From DATFTE01 sp963802575 (GTDB taxonomy: Bacteria > Acidobacteriota > Terriglobia > Terriglobales > Acidobacteriaceae), in contig CAWDJF010000007.1 of the NCBI GenBank assembly GCA_963802575.1, positions 1 to 64,000 of the forward strand: a DNA stretch of 64,000 nt. The letters run 5' to 3'. A program made the translations under genes and the position numbers. Below, piece after piece: positions 7,765-15,901 of this stretch (the first letter of the stretch is position 1; each line of letters begins with the position of its first letter). Below the pieces are notes generated by a model, which was not told the DNA's origin, made no database searches, and saw only the letters and a program-made list of their open reading frames with translations.

Positions 7765-7798
7765 CCCCACACATTCGCACAGAACGCGAATGTGTGGG
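7765..7798. repeat. Intergenic hairpin, family 1 (CCCACACATTCGC / GCGAATGTGTGGG)
   Basis: Perfect 13-base arms around ACAGAAC, followed by CCACCCGG. Only about 45 bases from the preceding copy but with a different arm sequence. Confidence 0.85.
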
Positions 7799-7829
7799 CC
7801 ACCCGGCCTTGCGGGGTCGAGTACAATCG

Positions 7830-8333
7830 GTGCCGGCATGGTTGACATCAATCGTGACGCGCGCGCTTCCCTTCTCGCTCTTTACCTGGCTCTGGATCGG
7901 CCTGATCGCGGGCACGCTCGATATTGGCGAGAACATCATTTACAACCACTTTCGCGGCGTCACTCCGAAGATGATTTTCCAGTACATCGCCAGCGGATTG
8001 ATCGGGATGAAGTCGTTTCAGATGGGCGGCACGTCGGTCGCGCTGGGCGTGGTAATTCATTTTTGTATCGCGCTGACCTGGACTGCGATTTTCTATCTCG
8101 CCAGCCGGCAGATCGCGGTGCTGCGCGAGCGTCCGGTGATTTCCGGGTTGCTCTTTGGCGCGCTGGTCTACGTGGTGATGACATACTTAGTTCTGCCTTT
8201 GACGCACGTGCCTCCGCCGCGGCATCCGCCGACGCTCTGGACGCGGGTCAATGCGCTCTTGCCTCTCTTGTTTTGCATCGGTTTGACGGTTTCGCTTCTG
8301 GTTCGGTGGAGTGACCGGCGACTGGTAAAATAA
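7830..8333 (+). CDS. Four-helix membrane protein of unknown function
   Basis: The GTG start at 7830 is a choice; later in-frame TTG or GTG codons are possible because a TACAAT box lies only a few bases upstream. About 168 residues. Four hydrophobic helices are visible: FSLFTWLWIGLIAGTLDIG, ALGVVIHFCIALTWTAIFYL, PVISGLLFGALVYVVMTYLV and ALLPLLFCIGLTVSLLVRW. The pattern (A-G-T-L-D-I-x-E-N, F-x-Y-I-A-S-G-L-I-G) resembles uncharacterised YagU/DUF1440-like membrane proteins. It precedes a small conserved-looking gene by 14 bases. Confidence 0.65.
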   Translation: MPAWLTSIVTRALPFSLFTWLWIGLIAGTLDIGENIIYNHFRGVTPKMIFQYIASGLIGMKSFQMGGTSVALGVVIHFCIALTWTAIFYLASRQIAVLRERPVISGLLFGALVYVVMTYLVLPLTHVPPPRHPPTLWTRVNALLPLLFCIGLTVSLLVRWSDRRLVK

Positions 8334-8347
8334 TTCTGCGGGGCACC

Positions 8348-8641
8348 ATGAAAGTTCTGATCACGCTGAACAAGACGAACACCGGAAGAATCCAGGTTTC
8401 CTACGTGCGCAGTTCAAACGAGCGCGGCGGGATTGGGACTGGAGCGGCTTTGCCTCCCTTCAATCCGAACGCGATCGCCGAGGTGGAAGAGGTCATTCGG
8501 TGTCTGGGTGTGGACGCGGAATCGATCGGCGTCGCCGTCGCGCAGCTCGCGAACGCCCGGCCTGGAGAACAGGTGAGGGTGGCGGATCTCGACGTGCCCG
8601 ACGGTATCCTGCGAGAGAATGGTTTCGAAGGCGTGGCCTAA
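8348..8641 (+). CDS. Small protein of unknown function
   Basis: 97 residues, soluble, starting MKVLITLNKTNTGRIQVSYV. The composition and codon use fit a real gene and it follows the membrane protein by 14 bases. No domain recognised. Confidence 0.55.
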   Translation: MKVLITLNKTNTGRIQVSYVRSSNERGGIGTGAALPPFNPNAIAEVEEVIRCLGVDAESIGVAVAQLANARPGEQVRVADLDVPDGILRENGFEGVA

Positions 8642-8939
8642 CGCGAGATGTTAGGATAGAGGTATCCTAGGGGTTCCCGGTGGGCCGAGTAGTTCTTTCC
8701 TGTTTCACGATGTGTGACATTCACGGGTGTGTTCTAAGCCGTTGAAAGCACGGTGAGTTTGTGACCTCCTAAACGGCACTGAACTTGCAGATTTCAACTT
8801 ACCAACCATACAAAGCGCGCCACAGTAAGAGCATCTAACAGCGGTCCCAGGTCTTGAGTCCGCACCAGCAAATTGGAGGAGAGCGAAGCGTGAGCGGCCC
8901 TCGGCAATCCGAGCTCTTGCACCCATACCTGGAGGTGAA
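8642..8939 (+). other. Leader region of the trehalose-6-phosphate synthase gene
   Basis: About 300 bases without a gene. A strong Shine-Dalgarno (GGAGGTGAA) sits directly before the ATG at 8940. A second GGAGG-like stretch lies near 8875. No repeat or riboswitch recognised. Confidence 0.6.
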
Positions 8940-11228
8940 ATGCGACTTTTAAGCGTACGGCTGATTGTGTCGCTGATCCTGGGCGTGACCCTGGTGTCTT
9001 TGCTGTCGTCGTACAACGAGGTGCGCTCCGAGAAGCGCGGGTTGCGGCAGGAGTTAGAGCGCAACACGGAGGGTTTGGGCGAGAGCCTGGCGGCGAATGT
9101 CGAACCCTTCGTCGCTAAGCAGTCGACCCGCGACCTGCTGAAGATTGTCGACCGCTTCTCGCATCGCGAGCACCTGATCGGCGTCGGGATTTACAACGAG
9201 AAGGGCGAGCCCTTGGCGGTATCGTCGGGATTGCCGCAATCGTTGAGCGCGCGGCCTCCGGCGGTGGCGCAGGCGATCGTGAGCAATAGTCCGCAGAGCC
9301 AGTTCGTGCACCAGGACGGGGCGTCGCTGCACATCTATTCGCTGCCGCTGCACGGCAAAGACAAGACCGATGTGGACGGCGCGTTAGTCATCGTTCATGA
9401 CGCGCACTATATCGACGTGCAGACGCGCCACATCTGGCGGGTCAGTTTCCTGCGGGTACTGATCCAAGTGCTGATTATTGCGTTATTCACATTGCTCATC
9501 GTTAGATGGAGCCTGACGGGCCCGATCGCACGCGCGGCCCAATGGATGCGCGCCCTGCGCACCGGACGAGTGGGAGCCTCGTCGCGCACGCCTTTGCCGG
9601 ATATCGACCTGCTGAAGCCGCTGGCGAAGGAGATGGTGACATTTGCCCAGAGCCTGCACGCGGCGCGCACAGCAGCGGAAAAAGAAGCGGAGTTGCGAGA
9701 CGCGGCGGAATCGATTTGGACCGCGGACCGGCTATCGGTACACATTCGCAGCAAGCTGAATGGCAGCCGGCTGTTTGTAGTGTCGAACCGCGAGCCGTAC
9801 AGCCACATCCATCAAGGCAAAGAGATTGAACTCATGGTTCCGGCCAGCGGACTGGTGACGGCGCTGGAACCGGTGCTGCGCGCCTCCGATGGAACCTGGG
9901 TGGCGCACGGGAGCGGCGACGCAGACCGTGAGACAGTGGATCGATATGACCGGCTGCGCGTGCCTCCGGATGACGGCAAGTACACGCTGCGGCGGGTGTG
10001 GCTGACGAAGGAAGAAGAAGACGGTTACTACTACGGGTTCGCGAACGAAGGATTGTGGCCGCTGTGTCACATCGCGCATACGCGCCCCATCTTCCGCTCG
10101 TCCGACTGGGAGTATTACCGCGAGGTGAATGAGAAATTTGCTGAAGCGGTGCTCGAAGAGATGCGTGGCACGGAGGAGCCGGTGCTGCTGGCGCAGGACT
10201 ATCACTTCGCCCTGCTGCCGCGGCTAGTGAAGCGGGCGCGTCCGGATGCGAGGATCGCGATCTTCTGGCACATACCGTGGCCGAACCCGGAGGCGTTCGC
10301 GATCTGTCCGTGGCAAAAGGAGTTGCTGGACGGCTTGCTGGGCGCGGATCTGATTGGCTTCCACATTCAGGCTCACTGCACGAATTTTCTGCAGACGGTG
10401 GACCGCACGCTGGAATCGCGGATCGACTGGGAGCATTTCGCGGTAAACCGCGAAGATCATCGGACGGTAGTGAAGCCGTTCCCCATCAGTGTGGACTTCG
10501 TCGAGGCGGATAAGGATTCGGAGGAGTCTCCTTATGCCGAGCGTGGGGAGATACTGAGCGAACTCGGAGTGGAAGCAACTTACGTCGGTGTCGGAGTGGA
10601 TCGGGTCGATTACACCAAGGGCATTCTGGAACGATTTCTGGGGATTGAGCGGATGCTGGAGAAGTACCCGTCGTACCAGGGGAAGTTTGTGTTTGTGCAG
10701 ATCGGAGCGCCGAGCCGGTCGACGATCAAGCGGTATCACGACTTGCAGGTGGAAGTGGAAGCGGAGACGGAACGGATCAACCGTCGATTCCAGACCAGCA
10801 AATGGAAACCGATTGTGCTGCTCAAGCGGCAGCACAGCCACAAGGAAATTCAGCGTTATTACCGCACGGCCGACTTGTGCATGGTGACTTCCCTGCACGA
10901 CGGAATGAACCTGGTAGCGAAAGAATTCGTGGCGGCGCGGCACGACGAGCAAGGTGTGCTGGTGCTGAGCCGTTTCACGGGAGCGGCGCGGGAATTGCCC
11001 GACGCGGTGTTAGTGAATCCGTATGACATTGAGCAGACGGCCGAGTCGATCCGGTTCGCGCTGGAGATGCCTTCGGAGGAGCGAGCGGAGCGCATGCGCA
11101 GAATGCGACGCGAGGTAAAGGAGTACAACATTTACCGTTGGGCGGGGAATTTGATTGCGGATTTGTGTGCGGTAAGGTTGGATGCTCCGGCGGAGACGGC
11201 GGCGAGCCGGGGGGCGTCGGTGGCGTGA
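8940..11228 (+). CDS. otsA: Membrane-anchored trehalose-6-phosphate synthase with sensor-like N-terminus
   Basis: 762 residues, about 290 more than ordinary OtsA. Order: TM1 (about 5-24), an extracytoplasmic region (25-165) resembling a small sensor domain, TM2 (168-190), a HAMP-like linker (190-245), then a GT20 domain from about 276 (RLFVVSNREPY) to 745. GT20 hallmarks: VGVDRVDYTKGILERFL for UDP-sugar and phosphate contacts, SLHDGMNLVAKEFVAARH, and SRFTGAARELPDAVLVNPYD. It makes trehalose 6-phosphate from a nucleotide sugar and glucose 6-phosphate. The N-terminal glycine loop reads ASGLVTAL rather than the usual GGL. The membrane module suggests control by an external signal. A putative HAD phosphatase lies downstream on the other strand. 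Confidence 0.9.
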   Translation: MRLLSVRLIVSLILGVTLVSLLSSYNEVRSEKRGLRQELERNTEGLGESLAANVEPFVAKQSTRDLLKIVDRFSHREHLIGVGIYNEKGEPLAVSSGLPQSLSARPPAVAQAIVSNSPQSQFVHQDGASLHIYSLPLHGKDKTDVDGALVIVHDAHYIDVQTRHIWRVSFLRVLIQVLIIALFTLLIVRWSLTGPIARAAQWMRALRTGRVGASSRTPLPDIDLLKPLAKEMVTFAQSLHAARTAAEKEAELRDAAESIWTADRLSVHIRSKLNGSRLFVVSNREPYSHIHQGKEIELMVPASGLVTALEPVLRASDGTWVAHGSGDADRETVDRYDRLRVPPDDGKYTLRRVWLTKEEEDGYYYGFANEGLWPLCHIAHTRPIFRSSDWEYYREVNEKFAEAVLEEMRGTEEPVLLAQDYHFALLPRLVKRARPDARIAIFWHIPWPNPEAFAICPWQKELLDGLLGADLIGFHIQAHCTNFLQTVDRTLESRIDWEHFAVNREDHRTVVKPFPISVDFVEADKDSEESPYAERGEILSELGVEATYVGVGVDRVDYTKGILERFLGIERMLEKYPSYQGKFVFVQIGAPSRSTIKRYHDLQVEVEAETERINRRFQTSKWKPIVLLKRQHSHKEIQRYYRTADLCMVTSLHDGMNLVAKEFVAARHDEQGVLVLSRFTGAARELPDAVLVNPYDIEQTAESIRFALEMPSEERAERMRRMRREVKEYNIYRWAGNLIADLCAVRLDAPAETAASRGASVA

Positions 11229-11285
11229 CGATCAAACGGTGGAAGTACCTCGGGCGCTAAAGCGCGGTCTGAAGAGTGTCTCACC

Positions 11286-11303
11286 GCAGCGCTGAAGCGC
11301 TGC
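11286..11303. repeat. Intergenic hairpin, family 2 (GCAGCGC TGAA GCGCTGC)
   Basis: Perfect 7-bp stem with the invariant GCTGAAGC apex shared by copies at 15.05, 15.84, 27.67 and 32.45 kb. Confidence 0.85.
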
Positions 11304-11349
11304 GCACCCAAAGGCGCTCTCGCTTCGCTTCGGGTTCGCGGGGTTGAGA

Positions 11350-11378
11350 CCCACCTTTGCAAAAGACGCAAAGGTGGG
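11350..11378. repeat. Intergenic hairpin, family 1 (CCCACCTTTGC / GCAAAGGTGGG)
   Basis: Perfect 11-base arms around AAAAGAC followed by GCACCC. A third arm sequence for this family; both arms changed together relative to the other copies. Confidence 0.85.
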
Positions 11379-11402
11379 GCACCCTTGCGATCTTCCATTA
11401 AG

Positions 11403-12071
11403 TTAGCGATCGGTGGTGAGCAAGTGGTTGATGGCTTCGACGACTCCTGCGCCCCGTTCCGCTTTTGTGACTAACTGAACCTCTTTCTTCAACGCGGGAA
11501 TGGCGTTGGCGACGGCAACAGAGAGTCCGCACATCTTGAGGAAGGCATGATCGTTTTCAGCGTCGCCGATTCCCATGACCGCTGTTCCGGATAAGCCTAA
11601 ATCGGCGAGCGCGGCTGCGAAACCTGTGCCTTTGTTAATGCCGTGAGGCAACACCATGACCGACTCGCGATTCATAATGATGTCCCAACGAAGTTTGAGT
11701 TCGCGGATCGTTTTCTCAACGGTGGTTTCATGGGGAACGGTAGTAGCAACAATGCAGCGGCCGGCAGATAGCGGTTTGACCCCGCGGCGGCGCAGTTCTG
11801 TAACCAGACCGTTGGGAGTGGATTTGCAGAGCAGACGCTCGCGGTTGGTGGCGGGCTGGTAGAGAAGAGCTCCATTTTCAGCGACCACAAGATCGAAGAT
11901 GTCCAACGAGGGGAAGACGTCTTGCAGGCTCTGCAGTTCGCGTCCAGTGATGAGGATCAAGGTGCGTCCGCTGGCCTGGGCCTCCCCCAGGGCAGCCATG
12001 GTTTCGGGGAAGACGAAGCCGTCGGTGGCCAGGGTGGCGTCGAAATCGGTAGCGATAGCAATGAACCTCAA
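11403..12071 (-). CDS. HAD-superfamily (Cof/IIB type) sugar phosphatase
   Basis: TTG at 12071 is chosen as start because it places the protein at MRFIAIATDFDATLA, with AGGGGG about 9 bases upstream; an in-frame TTG at 12134 would add 21 residues that do not look like the family. 222 residues. Motif I DFDATL, motif II ILITGR, a conserved NKGTGFAAALADLGL Lys and motif IV MGIGDAENDHAFL give a complete IIB HAD phosphatase. Its place between a trehalose-6-phosphate synthase and a trehalose-synthase-like gene suggests it removes phosphate from trehalose 6-phosphate or a related sugar phosphate; this is inferred from context. Confidence 0.8.
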   Translation of the reverse strand: MRFIAIATDFDATLATDGFVFPETMAALGEAQASGRTLILITGRELQSLQDVFPSLDIFDLVVAENGALLYQPATNRERLLCKSTPNGLVTELRRRGVKPLSAGRCIVATTVPHETTVEKTIRELKLRWDIIMNRESVMVLPHGINKGTGFAAALADLGLSGTAVMGIGDAENDHAFLKMCGLSVAVANAIPALKKEVQLVTKAERGAGVVEAINHLLTTDR

Positions 12072-12133
12072 CCCAGTGATCCCCCTGACATCAAAGTAGA
12101 ACAGATGACCTTTGCGAAGGAGGAGCGATAGCA

Positions 12134-12817
12134 ATGACGACGCAGACGACTCCTACTGGCGTCCTCAGGCAGGCGCACACCCCATTTCACTTTAACTCAG
12201 CAGCCCACCTTTTGAGAATCGGGCGCGAGCGAGCGGTGAATCTTAATGAGTTGCTGGAAGGGATGCGAAGTTGCCCGGACGAATCGATTTTTCAGCACAC
12301 CTTCCGGACCTTGCAAGAGCATCACTTTATTCAGCAAGGGTTTTCCAACGATTTTGCGCACTGGACCTATGTGGATTGCAACGAGGTGGGGCTGGCGGAG
12401 CAACTGGCGAGCCTGGACGTGAGGGAGTTCACCTCGATTTCGAAACTGCGCGAGCGCATTGTGGAAATTCTGCAGGGATACTTGCAACAGAATCCCTTGG
12501 CGGGGGCGCGCAGTGCGCGGCAGGCGTTTTACTTTTGCGCGTCTGACACCGTGGTTCAGCCCACCACGTTCGTCGCCAACAACCTGCAGGAATTCTTGAG
12601 GGCACTCGAGCAAGTGGGTCTGCATTCGATCCACTACCACTTCATCGAGGCCCGACTGCGGCTGAAGCTGGAGTCCAATGATTTCTCCGTTTGGCTGAAC
12701 CGCGAGTTGGGGATGGCTCCGGTGGCGGCTGAACTGAATCGCATCGACATTTACACATCAACCCTGGAAGGCGTGCGCCAGCAGATCGTCCGCATCATTC
12801 AACGCGCCGTCAACTAA
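12134..12817 (+). CDS. DUF5752-like protein
   Basis: 227 residues, soluble. The first half (FHFNSAAHLLRIGRERAVNL, SCPDESIFQHTFRTLQEHHF) and second half (ARQAFYFCASDTVV, SIHYHFIEARLRL) suggest two related helical units, each with the F-Y/H-F pattern; SNDFSVWLNRELG follows. This resembles the family I know as DUF5752, which occurs next to trehalose synthase-type glycosyltransferases. Gene order (11 bases before the TreT-like gene) supports a shared pathway. The biochemical role is unknown; sensing or scaffolding is speculative. Confidence 0.6.
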   Translation: MTTQTTPTGVLRQAHTPFHFNSAAHLLRIGRERAVNLNELLEGMRSCPDESIFQHTFRTLQEHHFIQQGFSNDFAHWTYVDCNEVGLAEQLASLDVREFTSISKLRERIVEILQGYLQQNPLAGARSARQAFYFCASDTVVQPTTFVANNLQEFLRALEQVGLHSIHYHFIEARLRLKLESNDFSVWLNRELGMAPVAAELNRIDIYTSTLEGVRQQIVRIIQRAVN

Positions 12818-12828
12818 ACCGAGGAGCT

Positions 12829-14175
12829 ATGGGCGAGATACGGGATATCGAAAGTATCAAAGCCAGGACGGAGGAGCACACCTCGCCCGTTCTTCCCAGT
12901 GCAACGCCCAGACGCGATGCGCGCCGCAAACCACGAATTTCTGAGGTGCCTCCGGTGCCTCAGCCGCCGCCGAAGCTGGATGACTACGAGCCCATCATCG
13001 GACGTCCGGAGCTCGAAGAACTGCGTCGGCTCGCCGTACCGCTAAAGGGCAAGACAGTGAAGATGGTGAACTCGACAGCGGTGGGAGGCGGCGTGGCGGA
13101 AATGCTGAACCGCCTGGTACCGCTGCTCAGTGAAGTGGAAGTGAATACTCGCTGGGAGGTAATCACTGGCGGGAATGACTTCTTCGAGGTGACCAAGGCC
13201 TTCCACAACGCGCTGCACGGTGACGGGTACACGCTGACGCGCGACGCACAGAAGGTGTTTCTCGCCTATGGGGAACAGAACCGGTTGCGCATGCGGTTCG
13301 ACGAAGACGTGATTGTCATTCATGACCCGCAGCCGCTGGACTTGATCAATTCCAAACCGGCGAGCGGCGGCCAGCGCTGGATCTGGCGCTGTCACATCGA
13401 TCTGTCGAATCCGAATCCGGATGTGTGGGGATTTCTGCGTCCGATGGTCGACCGCTTTGATGCGGCGATTTTCTCGTCTCCTGCCTTTGCGCGCCGGCTG
13501 GGCATTCCACAGTATCTTTTCTATCCCTGCATCGATCCGCTTTCTGAAAAGAACAAAGACCTGGAAGAGAGTTTCGTCCAAAAGGTTTGCGACGATTTTG
13601 GGGTCGACCGCACGCGTCCGATCGTGACGCAGATTTCGCGTTTCGACCGGCTGAAGGATCCGGTGGGAGTGGTACAGGCCTACAAGCTGGCGAAGAAGTA
13701 TGTTGATTTCCAGCTGGTGCTGGCTGGCGGAGGAGCGAGCGACGATCCCGAGGGAGCGATCGTCCTGCAAGAAGTAATGCAGGAGGTGGGAGATGATCCT
13801 GACATCATCGTGTTGAACCTGCCACCCTGGTGCGCGCTGGAGATTAACGCGTTGCAGCGTGCGTCGACGATTGTGGTGCAGAAGTCGTTGAAAGAGGGCT
13901 TCGGGCTGACCGTGACTGAGGCGCTGTGGAAGGGCAAGCCGACGATTGCGGGAGCGGTGGGCGGGATTCCGAGCCAGATCATTCACAAACTGACGGGAAT
14001 GCTGGTGCATTCGGTGGAGGGGTGCGCATATCAGATTCGGTATTTGCTGACCCACCCGGAGTTCGCGCTAAGGCTGGGAAAAAGCGGGCGGGAGCATGTG
14101 AAAGAGAATTTCCTGATGACGACGAATGTGCAGCGGTGGTTGTTGCTGTACCGGATTTTGCTGGGGATGCAGTAA
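12829..14175 (+). CDS. treT: TreT-like trehalose synthase, GT4 glycosyltransferase
   Basis: 448 residues; GAGGAG lies just before the ATG. A Pro/Arg-rich N-terminus (1-40) precedes KTVKMVNSTAVGGGVAEML, the conserved opening of nucleotide-sugar-dependent trehalose glycosyltransferring synthases. Further hallmarks: VIVIHDPQPLDLI, WIWRCHIDLSNPNPDVW, SRFDRLKDPVGVVQAYKLAK, and the GT4 retaining E-x7-E motif in KEGFGLTVTEALWKGKP. It would link a nucleotide-activated glucose to free glucose, giving trehalose directly. It is 11 bases downstream of the DUF5752-like gene, so these two form an operon divergent from the HAD phosphatase. Confidence 0.85.
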   Translation: MGEIRDIESIKARTEEHTSPVLPSATPRRDARRKPRISEVPPVPQPPPKLDDYEPIIGRPELEELRRLAVPLKGKTVKMVNSTAVGGGVAEMLNRLVPLLSEVEVNTRWEVITGGNDFFEVTKAFHNALHGDGYTLTRDAQKVFLAYGEQNRLRMRFDEDVIVIHDPQPLDLINSKPASGGQRWIWRCHIDLSNPNPDVWGFLRPMVDRFDAAIFSSPAFARRLGIPQYLFYPCIDPLSEKNKDLEESFVQKVCDDFGVDRTRPIVTQISRFDRLKDPVGVVQAYKLAKKYVDFQLVLAGGGASDDPEGAIVLQEVMQEVGDDPDIIVLNLPPWCALEINALQRASTIVVQKSLKEGFGLTVTEALWKGKPTIAGAVGGIPSQIIHKLTGMLVHSVEGCAYQIRYLLTHPEFALRLGKSGREHVKENFLMTTNVQRWLLLYRILLGMQ

Positions 14176-14196
14176 CAAATCTGCAGACCGCATCTT

Positions 14197-14220
14197 GGCC
14201 GGCGGGACGCCGGCGCTACT
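14197..14220. repeat. Short dispersed repeat with GCCGGCGGGACGCCGGC hairpin
   Basis: 24 bases identical to 18261-18284, both just after the 3' end of a gene (treT and the metallopeptidase) and both preceded by a CATC-T/A-TG-like word. Confidence 0.85.
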
Positions 14221-14248
14221 TGTTTGGCTGTGTTTGCATCGAATGCTC

Positions 14249-15034
14249 ATGAACTTACAACTGGAAAACAAATGCGCGTTCGTGACTGGATCGACGGCCG
14301 GGATCGGGTTCGCCATCGCGGCAGTTCTGGCGCGAGAGGGCGCGTCGGTGATTGTGAACGGGCGCACGCAAGCTCGAGTAGATGAGGCGCTGAAGAAACT
14401 GAAGGGCGCACAGAAGGTGGACGGGTTGGCCGCGGACCTGGGAACTGCGGCGGGGGCGCTGGAGGCGATCGAGCGCTTTCCGGAGGTAGACATTCTCGTG
14501 AACAACCTGGGAATCTTCGAGGCCAAGCCCTTCGAGGCGATCTCCGACCAGGACTGGATGCACTTTTTCGAAGTCAACGTGTTGAGTGGCGTGCGATTGA
14601 GCCGGCATTATCTGCCCGGCATGAAGCGGCGCAACTGGGGCCGCATTGTTTTTATTTCCAGCGAGAGCGCCGTGCAGATTCCATCGGAGATGATCCACTA
14701 CGGCATGACCAAGACGGCGCAAGTGGCGGTGGCGCGCGGGTTGGCCGAGACAACGAGTGGGACCAATGTAACGGTGAACACGGTGTTGCCGGGTCCGACA
14801 GCGTCGGAAGGTGTGACCGGATTTCTTGATCAGATGGCGGCTAAGGAGCAGACGGATAAAGCCACGATCGAGCGGGAATTCTTCACCAACGTGCGGCCCA
14901 GTTCCCTTCTAAAGCGATTTACGACGCCGGAGGAAGTGGCCGAACTGGTAGCGTTCGTATGCAGTCCCTTGTCGGCGGCTACGAATGGGGCGGCGTTGCG
15001 GGCGGATGGCGGAGTGGTGAGGGCGATACTGTAA
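14249..15034 (+). CDS. Short-chain dehydrogenase/reductase
   Basis: 261 residues. ATG at 14249 (or 14243) fits the family start MNLQLENKCAFVTG. NAD(P)-binding TGSTAGIG, ILVNNLG, catalytic Ser in FISSESAV and Y-x3-K in HYGMTKTA are all present, so it should be an active classical SDR. An extended C-terminal LLKRFTTPEEVAELVAFVCS and ADGGV complete the fold. The Arg in VNGRTQARV may favour NADPH. The substrate cannot be told. It follows treT after 73 bases containing a hairpin repeat and ends before a terminator. Confidence 0.9.
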   Translation: MNLQLENKCAFVTGSTAGIGFAIAAVLAREGASVIVNGRTQARVDEALKKLKGAQKVDGLAADLGTAAGALEAIERFPEVDILVNNLGIFEAKPFEAISDQDWMHFFEVNVLSGVRLSRHYLPGMKRRNWGRIVFISSESAVQIPSEMIHYGMTKTAQVAVARGLAETTSGTNVTVNTVLPGPTASEGVTGFLDQMAAKEQTDKATIEREFFTNVRPSSLLKRFTTPEEVAELVAFVCSPLSAATNGAALRADGGVVRAIL

Positions 15035-15049
15035 GTATCCCCAAAAGCA

Positions 15050-15079
15050 AACCTCAGGGGCTGAAGCCCTGAGGTTTTG
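15050..15079 (+). terminator. Hairpin terminator after the SDR gene (family-2 apex)
   Basis: Arms AACCTCAGGG / CCCTGAGGTT around a GCTGAAG loop, followed by a short T run. It carries the same GCTGAAG apex as family-2 repeats, so a repeat copy seems to serve as a terminator. Confidence 0.75.
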
Positions 15080-15183
15080 TTCTGCATTGGCACGATTGAA
15101 ATCGCGCCCTTCTCATTCTCCTTATCCGTTCCCTCGCTTCGCGTCGGGGGACGGACGAGGCGTCCGTCCCTACACGAGTTGTG

Positions 15184-15726
15184 TTAGTTGGGCAGGAGGA
15201 CGGTGTCGACAACGTGGATGACTCCGTTGGACTGGAAGACGTTGGGGATGGTCACGATCGACATATCGCCCTTTTCGTCTTTGAGCACGATGTTCTCGCC
15301 CTGCATCATAGCGGTCAGAGTTCCGCCGCTGACGGTCTTCAGCGTGGCTTGTCCGTGACCTTCTTTGATTTGCTTCTTGATTTCCGCAGCGCCCCAGCGA
15401 CCGGCGACCACGTGGTAAGTGAGAATCTTCGTCAACATGTCTTTGTTCTCAGGCTTCAGTAAGGTGTCGACCGTGCCCGCGGGTAACTTCGCGAAGGCTT
15501 CGTTGGTGGGAGCGAAGACGGTGAAGGGACCGGGGCCTTTCAGAGTGTCGACCAATCCAGCCGCCTTTACCGCGGCAACCAGAGTGGTGTGATCGGCGGA
15601 ATTGACCGCGTTGTCGATGATGTCTTTGGTGGGATACATTTCCTGTCCACCCACCATGGGGTTCTTCGAGCCCGCCAGAGCGGAGGTGGCTAGCGCCAGA
15701 AGTACGATCGCCAATGTCTTTTTCAC
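15184..15726 (-). CDS. Secreted fasciclin (FAS1) domain protein
   Basis: 180 residues from a GTG start with AAGGAG 8 bases upstream. Signal peptide MKKTLAIVLLALATSALA is clear. The mature protein is one FAS1 domain: H-box-like GPFTVFAPTNEAFAKLP, the following LTKILTYHVVAGR, and IHVVDTVLLP at the end. Such proteins act outside the cytoplasm in adhesion or matrix. Standalone gene with a family-2 hairpin upstream. Confidence 0.93.
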   Translation of the reverse strand: MKKTLAIVLLALATSALAGSKNPMVGGQEMYPTKDIIDNAVNSADHTTLVAAVKAAGLVDTLKGPGPFTVFAPTNEAFAKLPAGTVDTLLKPENKDMLTKILTYHVVAGRWGAAEIKKQIKEGHGQATLKTVSGGTLTAMMQGENIVLKDEKGDMSIVTIPNVFQSNGVIHVVDTVLLPN

Positions 15727-15836
15727 TGCGTAATCTCCTTGAGAGTGTTTGTTGCTTTCAGACTAGGTACGCAGGAGGGCGAGAGTTGGATTGGTGGGGA
15801 GACAGCTCCTAAAGGCTTTTCTTAACGACACCTTGC

Positions 15837-15856
15837 GGCACCGCTGAAGCGGTGCC
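15837..15856. repeat. Intergenic hairpin, family 2 (GGCACCGC TGAA GCGGTGCC)
   Basis: Perfect 8-bp stem followed by CTGATACGAA. The same flank follows the copy at 32445-32464, whose stem differs by compensating changes. Confidence 0.85.
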
Positions 15857-15901
15857 CTGATACGAAGCTTCTTGTGCGAACTTCTCGGAAACGAGTCTTA
15901 A

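Larger units (their letters stand above)
7598..7829. other. Repeat-filled gap with two family-1 hairpins
   Basis: Contains GTAGGGCGGGCACTCCTGCCCG near 7607 and two family-1 hairpins (7691-7718 and 7765-7798) with different arm sequences, then a TACAAT -10-like box (7822-7827). Confidence 0.7.
11229..11402. other. Short gap with two hairpin repeats
   Basis: Convergent intergenic space between the trehalose-6-phosphate synthase gene and the HAD phosphatase gene. It holds a GCTGAAGC-type hairpin (11286-11303) and a family-1 hairpin (11350-11378); either could act as a terminator although neither has a T run. Confidence 0.7.

Noticed and set aside
13042..14055. Minus-strand 337-codon frame within treT
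   Set aside because: Shadow frame of a well-supported glycosyltransferase; high G+C keeps antisense frames open.
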